Positions 25,450 to 37,784 are shown, numbered from the stretch's first letter. The stretch is DNA of 64,000 nt from Lantana camara (GCA_037501455.1 CM074857.1:31640001-31704000); one strand, 5' to 3'. The notes: generated by a model from the sequence alone, not told the origin. Translations and numbers: made by a program.

Positions 25450-26560
25450 CAAAGATTTGGAGAAAGAATTGATGGTAGAGTACAACAAACTATTATAACA
25501 AGAAGAGATTATTTGGTTCTAAGAGTCAAGAATAATTGACTTCAATTCAGGGATAATCATATATGTTTCTTTTATCTCTCAACCATAACGAGAAGAAGAA
25601 TGAACCAGATGAATGCTCTCAAAATAGGTAATGAATGGGCAACCTATAATGATCAACTGAAGCCACACATTTGGGAATACTACACCAAACTATTCAGTGG
25701 AGATACGATTGAATAGGTGATTAATCTTGGTATTAGCTTGCGCCAAAGCTACCGTGGATGGAGCAAAGTGCATTCAAAGTGCGGTTGAGGCTCCTCAATC
25801 ATGTGTTGATTAACCTGATCAACTCAAGCACAACTTTCTTTAGGTGACTGATATAAAAAAAAAAAACGGATCCATTTGTAGAGTAGAAGAAGGTGATTAA
25901 AAAGAAACGAGAAAGTGGATTAGGTCTTAGAGAAGTTCAAAACGAAATATAGCGACGCTCGCCAAAATGGGATGGAGAACGCTTAAATGGAGGCGACGGT
26001 GTGAAACTAATATACCAGAAAAAATATTTAACAGGGGTGGACATTCTTGATAGAATATAAGTCTCAACTTATGTCTTCCCTAGCATGGAAGGGGTTACTT
26101 AGAAACACTTGAATGGTGGAGCCATTTTCCAAATGGAGGATTGAGAACGGTGAAGGGACATTTTTATGGAACGATAGATGGTTATCACTAGCAAACTAGC
26201 GAACATCTTTGGAGATAACATTCATGAGGAGGAGAAAGATCTTATGTTATGTAATCTCATTGACACAGATAAAAACTAAAACCTGAACTAGCTGAAAACA
26301 TTACTATCTAAGGAGGTGGTGAATGAGATACTTAGTGTTCTAATCAGGCTTCATGATATAAAACTGAGATAAAAGAGTCTGAACTGGGTCAACTAACGAC
26401 AAATTCTCCTATAAAACAACATATAGTTTGCTTATAATGTGGGATGAGACAGCGAGAAAAATTGAAAATGAATTTGGAAATTACCTCAACCCCGAAAGTT
26501 CAAGATTTTCCTATGACTGCCAACATGATAGCTTGCTTACAAATGTATTGAAGTGAGATA
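25450..26560 (+). pseudogene. L1-type LINE ORF2 relic, part 1
   Basis: Short stretches in shifting frames resemble plant L1 reverse-transcriptase proteins. Around 25470-25690 is the linker between endonuclease and RT (EYNKLL, QEEIIWF, then MNALKIGNEWATYNDQLKPHIWEYYTKLFSG). Around 26120-26190 is 'WRIENGEGTFLWNDRWLS', typical of the region after RT. Near 26480-26540 are remnants of the zinc-finger-like C-terminal region (zf-RVT). The RT core is missing. The relic is cut by the solo LTR at 26566. No open frame remains. Confidence 0.7.
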
Positions 26561-26565
26561 GAAAA

Positions 26566-28319
26566 TGTAGCACCCTATACGCCAAGGCACTACATCCCCC
26601 GCACTATAGCTCAGTCCACATACAAAATAGAAAATCCGTACATAAACCGAACATATAGCGAAGGGTGACAAGTAAGAAACAATCTAGCTAGGCGGGACTA
26701 CGCCTCAATTAACTCAAATCCAAGACATGAAAATTCAAAAGCGGAAGCATCATATGATCAATGCTAACATAGGTACCATATTTACATCATATACATCAAA
26801 AGTATAAGTAGTAGGTACCAACATATATCAATACATTATCATCTCCGACATAATATACATGCATAACTTCAGAAATACTAATACATGAAAGATGGGATGC
26901 TAGATTCGGCTGAATGAAAGACCCGACTCAGACTCCCGCCTAGCACGACCGTGTGTACCTGAAAAGTGAGGGTGTCAGTCTACCGAAGACTGAGCAAGGG
27001 GCATAAGATATGTATAAACACGAGTAACATGCAAGTTATAACCTGAGGTAAAGACTTAGAAATAAAAGTAATATAAGTTTCAAGAATAAACTATTCTTTA
27101 CCCGAGATTACAACCATCAATTTTAATATTTCATTCAATCAATTTCATTCAATACATGGCCCGGCGAGTGAGGGCAAGTCTCCAACCTTTACACCAAACG
27201 TAAACAATACATGCTTGCTTATTAAATACACGTGATCATGCAATTCAATTAGTGCAATCAATTAGCAATTTCATGACTCCTTCTTCCTCCGAGTGATGGT
27301 GGGTTTGCAAGGCCCAACCATCCATGACATGGTGTATGTCGGGAACATGACTCCCACGCACGGGACTCCTTTCACCACCAAACCTCCTGGTGGCTTCAGG
27401 GGTGATCCCAAAGTGGTGAGGATAGTGCAAGAGTTACCCGTCAGCCCTTGCTTTCCCGGTTGACTCAATATACTACCCTAGGGCCCAAAATGCAATCATG
27501 GTACTCGCCAAAACATGCTTGAATCATGATCAATCATGGCTTGCTTGAAATCATTTATATTTTGGAAAGCATATTTATAAGTATAATACGTTTTGGCCGA
27601 AAACTTCACATAGGGTTGTAAAGGTTCTATGTAACTAGAACAAAACCTCACCTGTGTGACAAAATATGACAAGGATATACTCTAGGGTGCCTGCTCCTCT
27701 TCTACGGCCTCATGATCTTGAATGAAAAGAAATGGAAGAAGATGATAAGAATGGATGTTTGAGCTTCAAAACTTGGGATTTTCCGGAAAATTTTGCTTGA
27801 GATGAGGAAATCTTAATCTTTCCTTTTCTCCTTGATGAACCGAGAATGGAAGGAAGCAAAGTGTTGGAGGATTTGGATGAAAATGAATAAGGAAGCATGG
27901 AGAAGAGATATATCGTGAATCACCATTTTTGAAATTAGTGAAATATTGAATTTGCAATTTAGTCCCTCAACCTAACAAGTCATGCAATCAAGGATGAATG
28001 ATTTTGGAAATTGAGCAATTAAGTCCATGAATGGTGAAGCAATTCGGTCCTTAAAGTTAAAGAAATGATCATATAAGGACAATTTGGTAGTTAAATCACT
28101 TCCGACAATTATTTCACGTAATAATTATTTCCAAGTCATGAAATAAATCTCAATTTTGATATAAATTCATATATTTCACATAAATATAATGATATGCAAT
28201 TTATAAAAATTATGATGTTATGTGGGAAAATAGTATTTTAAAGAATTAAAATAAATTTCTAACGCTCACAAACTCACACGTGGCGTACTTACCTGTTCAT
28301 CCGGAACTGGGGCGTTACA
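26566..28319 (-). mobile_element. Solo LTR, Tekay/Del-like family (copy C)
   Basis: Ends are TGTAGCACCC on the left and GGGGCGTTACA on the right, with a perfect 5-bp duplication GAAAA (26561-26565, 28320-28324). There is no internal region or second LTR. It is homologous to the solo LTR at 40467-43314 in reverse orientation. For example, 'ACTCCTTCTTCCTCCG...GGTTTGCAAGGCCCAA' near 27276-27325 is the complement of 'GGGCCTTGCAAACC...CGGAGGAAGAAGGAGT' near 42552-42592. Assignment to Tekay/Del chromoviruses rests on the TGTAACGCCC-type termini and LTR length and is inferred. It most likely arose by LTR-LTR recombination. Confidence 0.8.
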
Positions 28320-28400
28320 GAAAATTTGGGAAAAGTAATGTATGTACAAGTTGTTGTGCATGACATGAATATGTGGACCACGTGCTGAGAAGTTGTCTAT
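28320..28400 (+). pseudogene. L1-type LINE relic, part 2 (after the solo LTR)
   Basis: Reads as 'NLGKSNVCTSCC' followed by 'HVLRSC' in one frame, matching the cysteine/histidine pattern of the LINE zf-RVT region. It continues the relic ending at 26560, so the solo LTR split a LINE copy. Confidence 0.55.
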
Positions 28401-28737
28401 ATTTTTTATATATGTCTTTTTATTTATTAAATATATTTAAAAATTATAAATTATTATTTATGCTGAAAAGCTAGAATTATTTGGACAAATTATAATACAC
28501 ATTAAACTTTTTTTTATATAATAATATAATTTAGAATATTTTTATTATTTAATTATTTGAATGTTTCTCTACTTATTGTACAATATTTCATATAAATATT
28601 TTTATGTGTAGCTTTTAAGATCAAAATAGTTTATTAAAAATGTTATTACATTTATTTAACCAAATTAGATATTTTTAATATCCTAATTTATTCAATAAAT
28701 ATAATAACTAAACTTATTTAAATAAAATTAAATCATA

Positions 28738-28765
28738 AACGTGCAACACACGTTCATTTCACTAG
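28738..28765 (+). other. Helitron-type 3' terminus: hairpin plus CTAG
   Basis: A six-base stem with a five-base loop is followed eight bases later by CTAG, then T. This is the clearest part of the candidate Helitron. Confidence 0.6.
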
Positions 28766-28858
28766 TTGTAATAAATAAATTAATAGGTTTCAATAAGATA
28801 GTGTAATATATTCTATATATCTATTGAAATTACAATTACCCCCAAAACTTAATAGCTA

Positions 28859-29742
28859 CTAAGATCCACTGGAGTCAAACAGTGCTTTCTTAAGGAAGTG
28901 ACACTCCAAATTAGCAACAACAATTAGATCAGCCATATCTCTGCATGTCAGATCAACCGTATCACTCCCAACATGAGGCAGCAAGACAACATTATATTGT
29001 CCTGCCCAAAAAACGTTTCCGTCACATTAGGCTCGTTCTCAAACACATCGAGCTCCGCTTCATCGACATGCGGCCCCCGTCCTATGTTTATGAGAACCCC
29101 ATTTGGTCCCAACGCATCGTTGACCCGGCGGTTCACGTTTCTTCTGTTAGAGAGCATGACACAATTAGAATCTGTGAATTGGACGCCAAGTCGAGGACGT
29201 TGGAGTAGTACGTGTAGTGTGTGTTCGGTTTCTTAGTTCTTGATGGGGCAGCCAAATGCTTCAGCTCTCTTGGCTATTGCTGAGCCGATTCTTCCTAGGC
29301 CTAGAATGCCTATTGATTTGCCACTGAACTTAAAAGCCAGCTCAAAATCACCATTCCATTCCTCCACAGCCCACTTCTCACGAACCGATCAGCCGGGTAA
29401 ATCCTCCTCAATGTCGCGATTGCCAATCCAATTGAGATATCTGCGACGTTGTTTGTCAGCACTTCGGGAGTGTTGGCAACCCTAATTGCTCTCACTCTGC
29501 ACCTATTCAAGTAGATTTTATCGAGGCCCACGCTCTAAGTCGCCACGATCTCGAGGCGGGGGAGTGAGTCGATCAGCTCCCAGTCGGCACCGAGCTTAGT
29601 GTTGCCCACCACCGCCTTGACGGGGTCAGAGTGCCGAGTCAGGAACTGACAGTTTGAAGAGCATGAAGCGCTTTTGGAGTTCTTTCTCCAGGTAGGCGGA
29701 CATTGGGGTTGGGCAGGTCATCAGCACGCCCACATTCTCCAT
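28859..29742 (-). pseudogene. Hydroxyphenylpyruvate/hydroxypyruvate reductase-like pseudogene
   Basis: A minus-strand relic of a plant D-isomer-specific 2-hydroxyacid dehydrogenase. That family reduces hydroxyphenylpyruvate or hydroxypyruvate with NAD(P)H in the cytosol. The order is correct. It starts MENVGVLMTCP at 29742, followed by '[39 protein letters not shown]' (about 29400-29531). The Rossmann motif '[24 protein letters not shown]' lies at about 29265-29340. Then come '[31 protein letters not shown]' (about 29010-29110) and an end in FDSSGS and a stop at 28859. Stops and frameshifts occur near 29200, 29400 and 29550-29650. About 15 residues are deleted between HVDEAEL and DVFE. Its 884 bases compare with about 940 for an intact gene. 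No intron is evident, so a processed copy is possible. Confidence 0.85.
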
Positions 29743-30106
29743 TGTTGGTGTTCTCGTTGTAGAGATAATAGAATATAGAGAAAGGCGAAGTTAAGAAGAC
29801 GTGGATGAAATTATGAAATTAAATAAATAAATAGAAAGGAAAGAAAAGAGATTAAGAGATATTATCCAATGAAAGAAACTAATAAATAAAAAATGAAAAT
29901 AAAATTTAAAGTTCAAGAAATCAAACTTGGATCTCTTCTTTAAATTTTAATATAAAGTGTAGATAATAATAACTATCAAAGGAAACTTTCCAAGATTTCC
30001 ATTCTACCTAAAATTCTATCATAATAATAATAAATAAATAATCGTGTTTAATACTAAAAGAAATGGGGAATTAGGGTACCTGTACGTATGACATTGAAAC
30101 AGAATT
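29743..30106. other. A-rich spacer, nothing recognised
   Basis: AT-rich non-coding sequence between the reductase pseudogene and the SINE. Confidence 0.6.
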
Positions 30107-30238
30107 TTACTATGCATATTCGTTTTTTTGTTTTTTTAACACATATAGCCCAAGTGGTCAAAAAAATTCGAACCCGGGTCATTGTCTTGGAGAAAGAGTC
30201 CTCCACCCACTTGGCTAACCCGACTTACTATGCATATT
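30107..30238. repeat. Target-site duplication pair of the SINE
   Basis: Identical 14-base copies at 30107-30120 and 30225-30238, with partial similarity continuing for a few bases. This length is typical of L1-mediated insertion. Confidence 0.85.
30121..30224 (-). mobile_element. tRNA-derived SINE
   Basis: On the minus strand it has a box A-like TTAGCCAAGTGG and, about 40 bases later, a box B-like GGGTTCGAAT, the internal RNA polymerase III promoter of tRNA-type SINEs. It ends in an A-rich tail (AAAAAAACAAAAAAAC). It is flanked by a perfect 14-bp duplication TTACTATGCATATT (30107-30120 and 30225-30238). The body is only about 104 bp, so it is a short family or a 5'-truncated copy, though both promoter boxes are present. 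Confidence 0.85.
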
Positions 30239-32711
30239 TGTTGTTTTTTCCGAATAAACAGTAGTTTCAGTTTTGGTCGTTCAACAAAACATATCTAGTT
30301 GGACTAAGTAAACTTCACACTTGACTGAAATATGCTAAGTAACAGACTTTACATATTTGATGCGCCAATAATTGCTGTACCAATTCTGGGAAGGGTGGAA
30401 GGATCCACTTGGACTTAAAGAAAGAGAAAAGCATCTTTTGTTTTTAAGAAATACCGACTTTACATCCTTCTTTTTGTGTTCACTTCCACGGACGATTCTC
30501 TCTCCCTCTCTCTCTCTCTGATTCGACAAAGACGCAGGCCAAGAACAGAACAAGCATCGGAAATACATCACTATTGTTGATGGAATCAGAACAAAGGAAT
30601 CACAAAAACTGCCACCAAGAAATAAGATTATAAAGACAAATTATGGGACTGAATTATCGGTTATCTCAGGCAGAAAATTCCGGCCACCACATGTATGCTT
30701 AAATGCCCCTTTGACATGAGGGGATAAATAATAAATATATACATCTATATATAAAGATTATAAAAACACAGCCCAAGAGAAGAATCACCCCATCACTCTC
30801 TCTCTCTCTCTCTCTCTCTCTCAATAAATAAATATGGACCGAGTCTCTGCTTCTAAATTTTCTTGGAGTTATAAATATAATATCAACACTAGAACTTAGA
30901 GTCAAAGGCATATACATAGATATTCTGCGTACGTAAAGGAGGTGGTGGTTTTAGCGATGGACCACGCAGCGGATGCCCACCGGACCGGTTTGATGACAAA
31001 AACACGATTTGTGTTGAATGAGCTATCAAAGTATCCTAAATCCCACGCTTAAGATGTTAAAATGTTTGGATAATGAAAAGACAGACGAACTTATAAGATA
31101 TTAGTAACGACATTTTTGTAATTAATATAATAAAAGCAAAGAAGTCTGATGAAATCTTAAGACATAAATTGGTGATCATAAGCTCCTAGCATCTTATTTT
31201 AAAAGCTTACAAGTTATAAGCTTGTTTCTTTAAAGAATTGTCACATTTTGAAACGTCGTAAAAGCTTTTAAATAACTTATAAGCGATTTTAATGAGCTTA
31301 TAAGATCCGGTCATACACCCTCTTCAGCTTTTTCTTGTTTCTTCGTTTTCCTTTCTTGTTTTTCTCTAGTTTTCTTCAAGTTCCAAACCACGATCTTATC
31401 TTAAAATCTTACAAGCTCTAGAAATAATTAACCCAAGATTTTTGCTTTGCTTATAACTCTTGTAGTTATTCGTTATATAAATGAGATAATGAACAAAATG
31501 CGTAAAATGCATGAAACAGGGTTCTTTATGAAGTCTTCCCTATGTCATTTTTGATGGAACAAGCCGGAGGACAAGTCTTCACTGGGAAGAAACGGGTAAG
31601 GTTTAATGGTTTATCGAGAATTATCGAAAAAGTAAAAGGAATTTTTGTTGAATTACCAAATATTTGAATATTTCATGGATATTCTACGTAATTTCTTCTA
31701 TTTTTGGGGCCTACTTTTAACGCAGGTGCTCGATTTGGTTCTGAAGACGATACATGAGCATTCCCCAATTTTCCTCCGAATCTACGACGATGTCTAGGAG
31801 ATCAAAGCATTGTACGGTGCTGAAGAGCAAAAATAATTGGAACTTGTAAAAAATCTGCTTTAATTTCCAACTCGTAGTTCCTTTCGAATTAACTCCTAAA
31901 TTTGTAGCAAAACATTGGTTCTGTTTCAACGATTAAATGTTAGCTTGATTTTGCTGCATTATATAGGTTTGTTGTGCAAGTGTTCATCAAATTTTATATT
32001 GTTATAAGGTGTTTATATGAATTTTACGACATTTTTAACCTTGTGGGACGAGTAAAAACTCTCCATGTATCAAGCAGAATCAAGTCAACAAGGTTCAAGT
32101 AGTTAAAGGTTCTTTATCTGAAGTATGATTCGTAGTTAAATGGTTCTTTATTCAATAATGGCCATATTAATGGGCTTTAGTTCGTCCCAATTCATTTTGA
32201 ACTCTAATATAATTATGCCGTGTCATGTGTGTCATATCAAATATTTATATCCGGTATTTTTTACGTGAAAATTTTAAGAAAAAATTTATGTTGTTGTATC
32301 GATGTTACTTTATTTTGGTATCCGCGCCTTGTCCTCTGTATCAACAATTAAAATCAACACCAGTTCTAGAAATATTCAAACTAACCTAATTTCAACCTAC
32401 AAACAAACTGAAGTCTGCATACATTTCTTTTTCCTCCCTAAATCGAAAACCTAAATATTTACAAGGGGAAGTTCAACCAATGCATGAAAAAAAAAACACA
32501 AAAATGAGATGCAAGCAACCATATCAACACTCAGCCCAAAAACAAAGGGCCAATAATCCCACATATTCACATGCTCCAAATAGAAAGACCCAGAAACACA
32601 CGCCCAAGATCAAATTTGAAATTAGCGACATAAGACGAAATGTTAGAATATACACAAGCCAAAACAACATTCACGTTGACTATAAGTAAAAGGAACATAA
32701 ATCTAAGGATT
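30239..32711. other. Intergenic region, no gene recognised
   Basis: AT-rich, with (TC)n tracts near 30497-30522 and 30795-30822. Open frames at 30335-30571, 30699-30917, 31717-31929 and 32480-32689 lack any family resemblance and have no supporting signals. Confidence 0.6.
30795..30822. repeat. (TC)n microsatellite
   Basis: About 13 CT/TC units. A shorter tract lies at 30497-30522. Confidence 0.9.
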
Positions 32712-32716
32712 GTATA

Positions 32717-32920
32717 TGTTAGAATAAAGTAACTTTGGTATGTTTGACTTACCAAATATTAGCCCCAATCTTTGTGATTAGCCTGATTTATAGGGATTGT
32801 TTCTAGGTCCTATTTATCTACGTTCCTTGTGTGGATATTGTAAGACAGAATATTGTAACACAGAAATGCAATACAATGAAAGGAATCAACAATTCTTTCC
32901 CCGAATATCATGTTCTAACA
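32717..32920 (+). repeat. 5' LTR of copia element
   Basis: 204 bp with short inverted ends TGTTAGAA...TTCTAACA. Confidence 0.95.
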
Positions 32921-32936
32921 TGGTATCAGAGTCAGG
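32921..32936 (+). other. Primer-binding site of copia element
   Basis: TGGTATCAGAGTCAGG lies immediately after the LTR and resembles the common plant copia primer site (initiator Met tRNA). The usual 'GAGC' reads 'GAGT' here. Confidence 0.85.
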
Positions 32937-33033
32937 TTAGAACCTTGGGGATTCAGATTTAATCATCATCGTCCCAACCTTTCCCGAACCCTAAAACAGC
33001 CTAGATCCAGAATAACCTGCAAAATCACCCAAC

Positions 33034-36000
33034 ATGTCAACCCCAACAGAAACCAACAAAACAGAAACAAACCCGGATTTGTAAATCCAATTAGCAAATC
33101 TACTGCGTAATAACAACCAGAACCAATTTTTCCTACCCAATTCCGATAACTTGTCCATTGGAATCAAACTCAACAATGACAATTATCCGATGTGGGCACG
33201 ATTAATGAAGATGGCAATTGGGGCCCGGGGGGGGGGGGAGGAGGGGGGGGCGATCCCACATAACCGGAATCCCACCGCCTCCGGAAGAAACTGATCTAAA
33301 ATTCGATCAGTGGGAACAAGAAGATCAGAACGTATTTACCTGGATGATTCAAAACATCGAATCAAACCTTCTCAACAACGTCCTGCAATATCCAACGGCT
33401 AAGGCGTTATGGGAGGGTCTCGCCACCACCGGCAGCAGAGGGGATCCGTTTCAGCTTTTCGACTTGCATCGGAGAGCGAACACTCAGAAACAAGGCCATG
33501 AAAGCTTGGAAGATTTCCGGGCCAAACTCCAGGCGATTTGGATGGCTATTGACAGAAAGCAACCCAACCCGATGAAATGTGCTGAAGATATTACCATCTT
33601 CAACAAAATTAGCCAAGAACAACGTCTATACTAGTTCCTTACAGGTATAGATGAGAAGTTTGATGTTATCCGACGCGACATATTGAAGCAAGACCCAAAG
33701 CCGACTGTGGAAGCCGCCTACACCACCTTGAGGCGAGAAGCAACCCGCCTTCAGATCTTAAAGGCGGCAACCACCGGCGTCGATGAAACTCCCACAATCC
33801 CTAGCACCGAAGTCGGACTGGTGGCAAGAAGGGAAAAATAGAGTAGGGGACCTCCACGCTCAGAAAACGCTGCCAGATCTGACGGTGGTGGACGCCGAAC
33901 ATCATCACGCGACGACAAGGAGAAAGTGGTATGTGGTCACTGCGGCAAACCAAAGCACACCGCGGACCAGTGCTTTGAAGTTATTGGATACCCCGACTGG
34001 TGGGTGGGGTCCAAGAAAACGGCCTACAGAAATCAGACGGTGAGAACAGGCGGGCGGCGGGTGGCGGCCGAACCTTGCCATCGGTGACACCGCCGTTGGA
34101 GGAGATGAAGCCGCCACCGTGGTGACGGCGGCAAGAATGGGTCGCGTGAATATCGCAGGAAATCTAGGAGGAGGAATGGAAGACATAAGCAGAGGCGGAC
34201 AAGGTAAAGGGTTTGGGGGTAATGACCCAAACCCTAGCACATTTTCCTTTAATAAGTTCAACTTTCAGTCAACACCCCATATTTGTGAGAAATTGTAGAT
34301 GGACCCCCAAACTTCCAGATCCTATGGGTTTTACACCCAAACTCAATCAAAACAGGTTACACAGTGGATTTTTGACTGTGGGGCAATGGATTCTATGACA
34401 TACGATCCGTCGGACATACTTGAACCCTCGAATCCGAAATAATCTTATATACAGATTGCAAATGGGGATGTGGTCTCGGTTGAAAAAGAAAGATCTGTTT
34501 ATATTTCTCTAAATCTGAAATTACAAAATTGCCTTTATGTTCCGTCTCTCTCATGCAAATTAGTGTCTTTGAGTCAGTTGACAAAAGAATTGGGTTGTGT
34601 GGCACTTATTTATCCTCATTTTTGCTTATTGCAGGACATTCATACGAAGGAGATCATTGGGCGTGGTACTGAGCTTGGTGGGTTGTATTATGTTGATGAA
34701 ATTGAAAATCAGCCCAAAGCTTTGATCTCACGGGGGAACGAAAAGCACACAACTCTGGCTCTGGCACAGTCGACTAGGACATCCCTCTCTTGGGTATCTG
34801 AGGCAGTTATTTTCTTCTCTTTTTCAGAACAATCAGTTTTTGAATTTTTCCTGTCAAACGTGTCTTGCGAGTAAAAGTCACAGAACTTCATTTAAACCCA
34901 ATAATACTCGAGTTGAGTCGGTTTTTTCATTAGTGCACTCTGATGTTTGGGGACCAGCCCCTGTGACAACTCAAAATCAATTTCGCTATTTTGTACTGTT
35001 TATTTATGATCACTCTCGTATGACATGGGTTTATTTCTTGTGGCATAAAGCTGAAGTGTTTGAAACATTTGTGGCTTTCTTTAAAATGGTGCAAACACAA
35101 TTTGACAAAAGGATTAAGGTGCTCCGGTCAGATAATGGGCGTGAATATGTCAATCAGGATATGCAAACCTTTCTCCACAACCAGGGAATAATCCACCAAA
35201 CCTCCTGCCCAAATACCCCTCAACAAAATGGGATAGTTGAAAGAAAAAACCGAACTATCCTTGAGATGACCCGGGCCTTACTCACCGAAGCTAGTGTCCC
35301 GAAACACTTTTGGCCCGAAACCGTTGCCACTGCAACTTAATTAACCAACAGACTGCCCATAAAAGTCTTAGCCCATAAGACACCATTATCCATACTCCAA
35401 ACTCAAACTACAGTTCCACCCGACCTCACTTTACCACCTCGCATCTTTGGGTGTACTGTCTTTGTTCATATTCCAAAATCTGACCGGACCAAGTTGGATT
35501 CCTGTGCCGAAAAGTGTATTTTCTTAGGATATGCCCCTACTCCGAAGGGATACCGGTGTTATAATCCTAAAACCAGACGGTTTCTCGTCACTATGGATTG
35601 CAATTTTGTTGAGACTGAGTACTATTATTCCAACCAACTCAGCGATCAGGGGGAGACTCAAACCAGAGATTCTCTGAGCTGGTTGAACTATATGGATCCG
35701 ATTGAACCCACATCAGCGGAAGGTTGTCAAGAGCTCAGTACCACACTCACGCCCAGTGACTCTCCTCCGAATGATGTCCAAAATGAGGTAACTACACTTT
35801 CTCCGTTTCCTATTGTCATTTCTGAAAATATTGATGATACTACGAATTCCCTTGATGGTGTGACTGAGCATGCAGTGAGTCACAGGTATACTCTCCCACA
35901 GAGAAGCACTAGAGGGGTTCCTCCCCAACGGTATTCACCTGACCATACGTCTCGATCAGCTAAATACCCAGTGGGAAATATGGTCAGGGGTAGTCTGTCT

Positions 36001-37569
36001 CTAGTGGAAAAAGTCTTCTTAAGCAACCTCTACAAGGAAGAGGTTCCCAGAACTGTACAGGAAGCAAAACAAGATAAGGAATGGGAAAAGGCCATGATGG
36101 TTGAAATGGAGGCGTTGATAAAAAATGGAACGTGGGAAAAGTGTAGGTTGCCTGAAGAAAAAAAGCCAGTGGGGTGTAGATGGGTTTTCACGATTAAGCA
36201 CAAAGCTGATGGCTCCGTTGAAAGATATAAGGCAAGATTGGTCGCGAAAGGGTACACTCAGATATACGGGATCGACTATGCTGAAACCTTTTCACCGGTT
36301 GCGAAACTAGACACAATCCGAGTTCTGTTATATGTCGCAGCCAACAAAGATTGGCCACTTCATCAGTTTGATGTCAAGAATGCCTTTTTGCCCGGAGATT
36401 TGAATGAGGAGGTATACATGGAACCCCCACCAGGGTTCATAGAAGACTTTGAGCAGAATGAGGTGTGCAGATTTCGGAAGTCTCTGTATGGGCTCAAACA
36501 GTCGCTACGAGCCTGGTTCGGGTGATTTACATTGGCTATGCAACGACACATATATGTACAGAGTAACTCTGATCATACCCTATTCCTTAAGAAACGGGGA
36601 GAGCTGATCACATGTTTGATCATTTATGTAGATGATATGATCATAATCGGCAGTGATAGGGATGAGATGGAAAGATTGAGAGAAAACCTCTTCAAGGAAT
36701 TCGAAATGAAGGATCGGGGAGGCTTGAAATACTTCTTGGGCATTGAGGTTCTTCGATCACGAGGAGGAATTTTTATTTCTCAAAAGAAGTATGTCCTAGA
36801 TCTGCTAGCTGAAACCGGGATGCTGGATTGCAAGCCCGTTGAGACTCCGATTCAAGTGAATCACAGACTCAGAATAGATGAAAGCGGCAGCTGATACCGA
36901 AAGGTATCAACGGTTGGTGGGAAAGTTGATTTACTTAGCACACATGAGGCCGGATATTACCTACTCAGTGGGAATCGTCAGTCAATTCATGCACCAACCA
37001 CAGAAAGAGCATATGGAGGCTGTTGTACGGATTATCCGGTATTTAAAGGGCACTATTGGGCTCGGAATTATGTTTGGAAAACACGGACATCTCAATATTG
37101 AGGCATACACTGATGCAGACTGGGCAGGAAACCCCAATGACAGGAGATCTACATCCGGCTTTATTGCACTTGTTGGAGGAAATGTGGTGACGTGGAGAAG
37201 CAAAAAACAAAAGGTTGTGGCACTGTCTAGTGCTAAAGCAGAATTTAGGGGAATAGCAAAAGGAGTGACGGAGCTCATTTGGCTAAGAAAATTGATGACA
37301 GAAATTGGCATTGAAGCAAAGGATCCAAGCCCGCTGAGGTACGACAATAAGGCAGCAATCAACATTTCAGAAACCCCGTCCAACACGATAGAACGAAACA
37401 TGTTGAGGTTGATCGACATTTCATCAAAGAAAAATTGGAAGATGGCACTATCTCCATTCCATTCGTCAGGTCCGAGGATCAGCTGGCTGACATACTTACC
37501 AAGGCGGTAACCACTCATATATTTCAGACTATACTAAGCAAGCTAAGAATCGGCGACTCCATTACTTAG
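33034..37569 (+). pseudogene. Broken gag-pol of copia element
   Basis: Starts at ATG 33034 (MSTPTETNKT) but meets a TAA within 20 codons. The gag helix-rich region is at 33218-33820, including 'KALWEGLATTGSRG', then a CCHC knuckle (CGHCGKPKHTADQC) near 33930-33975. A protease remnant (FDCGAMDSMTYD) lies near 34372-34405. The integrase core is at 34930-35330 with D (HSDVWGP), D (RSDNGREY) and E (NGIVERKNR). RT is at 36050-36890 with '[27 protein letters not shown]' and YVDD near 36630. RNase H is at 36880-37510 (YTDADWAG, LSSAKAEF). Stops or shifts occur near 33632, 34440, 34872, 35338, 36523 and 36892, with a one-base shift near 37400. Not functional. Confidence 0.93.
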
Positions 37570-37581
37570 CTTGAGGGGGAG

Positions 37582-37784
37582 TGTTAGAATAATGTAACTT
37601 TTGTATGTTTGACTTACCAATATTAGCCCCAATCTTTGTGATTAGCCTGATTTATAGGGATTGTTTCTAGGTCCTATTTATCTACGTTCCTTGTGTGGAT
37701 ATTGTAAGACAGAATATTGTAACACAGAAATTCAATACAATGAAAGGAATCAGCAATTCTTCCCCCGATTACCATGTTCTAACA
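37582..37784 (+). repeat. 3' LTR of copia element
   Basis: 203 bp, followed by the GTATA duplication. Confidence 0.95.

Larger units (their letters stand above)
23880..28765 (+). mobile_element. Candidate Helitron (boundaries tentative)
   Basis: The proposed 5' end is TCTATATTATT after an A at 23879. The proposed 3' end is CTAG at 28762-28765 before a T. A perfect six-base-pair hairpin (AACGTG, loop CAACA, CACGTT at 28738-28754) lies just upstream of that CTAG. A TC start, a hairpin followed by CTRR, and insertion between A and T are the Helitron signature. No Rep/helicase is seen, so it would be non-autonomous. The interior holds an L1 relic and a later solo LTR insertion. The two ends may belong to different elements; pairing them is inference. 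Confidence 0.4.
32717..37784 (+). mobile_element. Ty1/copia LTR retrotransposon, complete but defective
   Basis: The LTRs at 32717-32920 and 37582-37784 are about 203 bp, begin TGTTAGAAT and end TTCTAACA. They are flanked by a perfect GTATA duplication (32712-32716, 37785-37789). The primer site TGGTATCAGAGTCAGG directly follows the 5' LTR and matches the usual initiator tRNA-Met type. A purine tract (TTGAGGGGGAG) precedes the 3' LTR. Domain order gag, protease, integrase, RT, RNase H is copia. The LTRs differ by seven substitutions and one indel (about 3.5 %). Coding is interrupted by several stops and frameshifts. Confidence 0.95.

Noticed and set aside
31560..31930. Possible gene fragment around the 31717-31929 frame
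   Set aside because: No motif or consistent frame, and stops occur in all readings.
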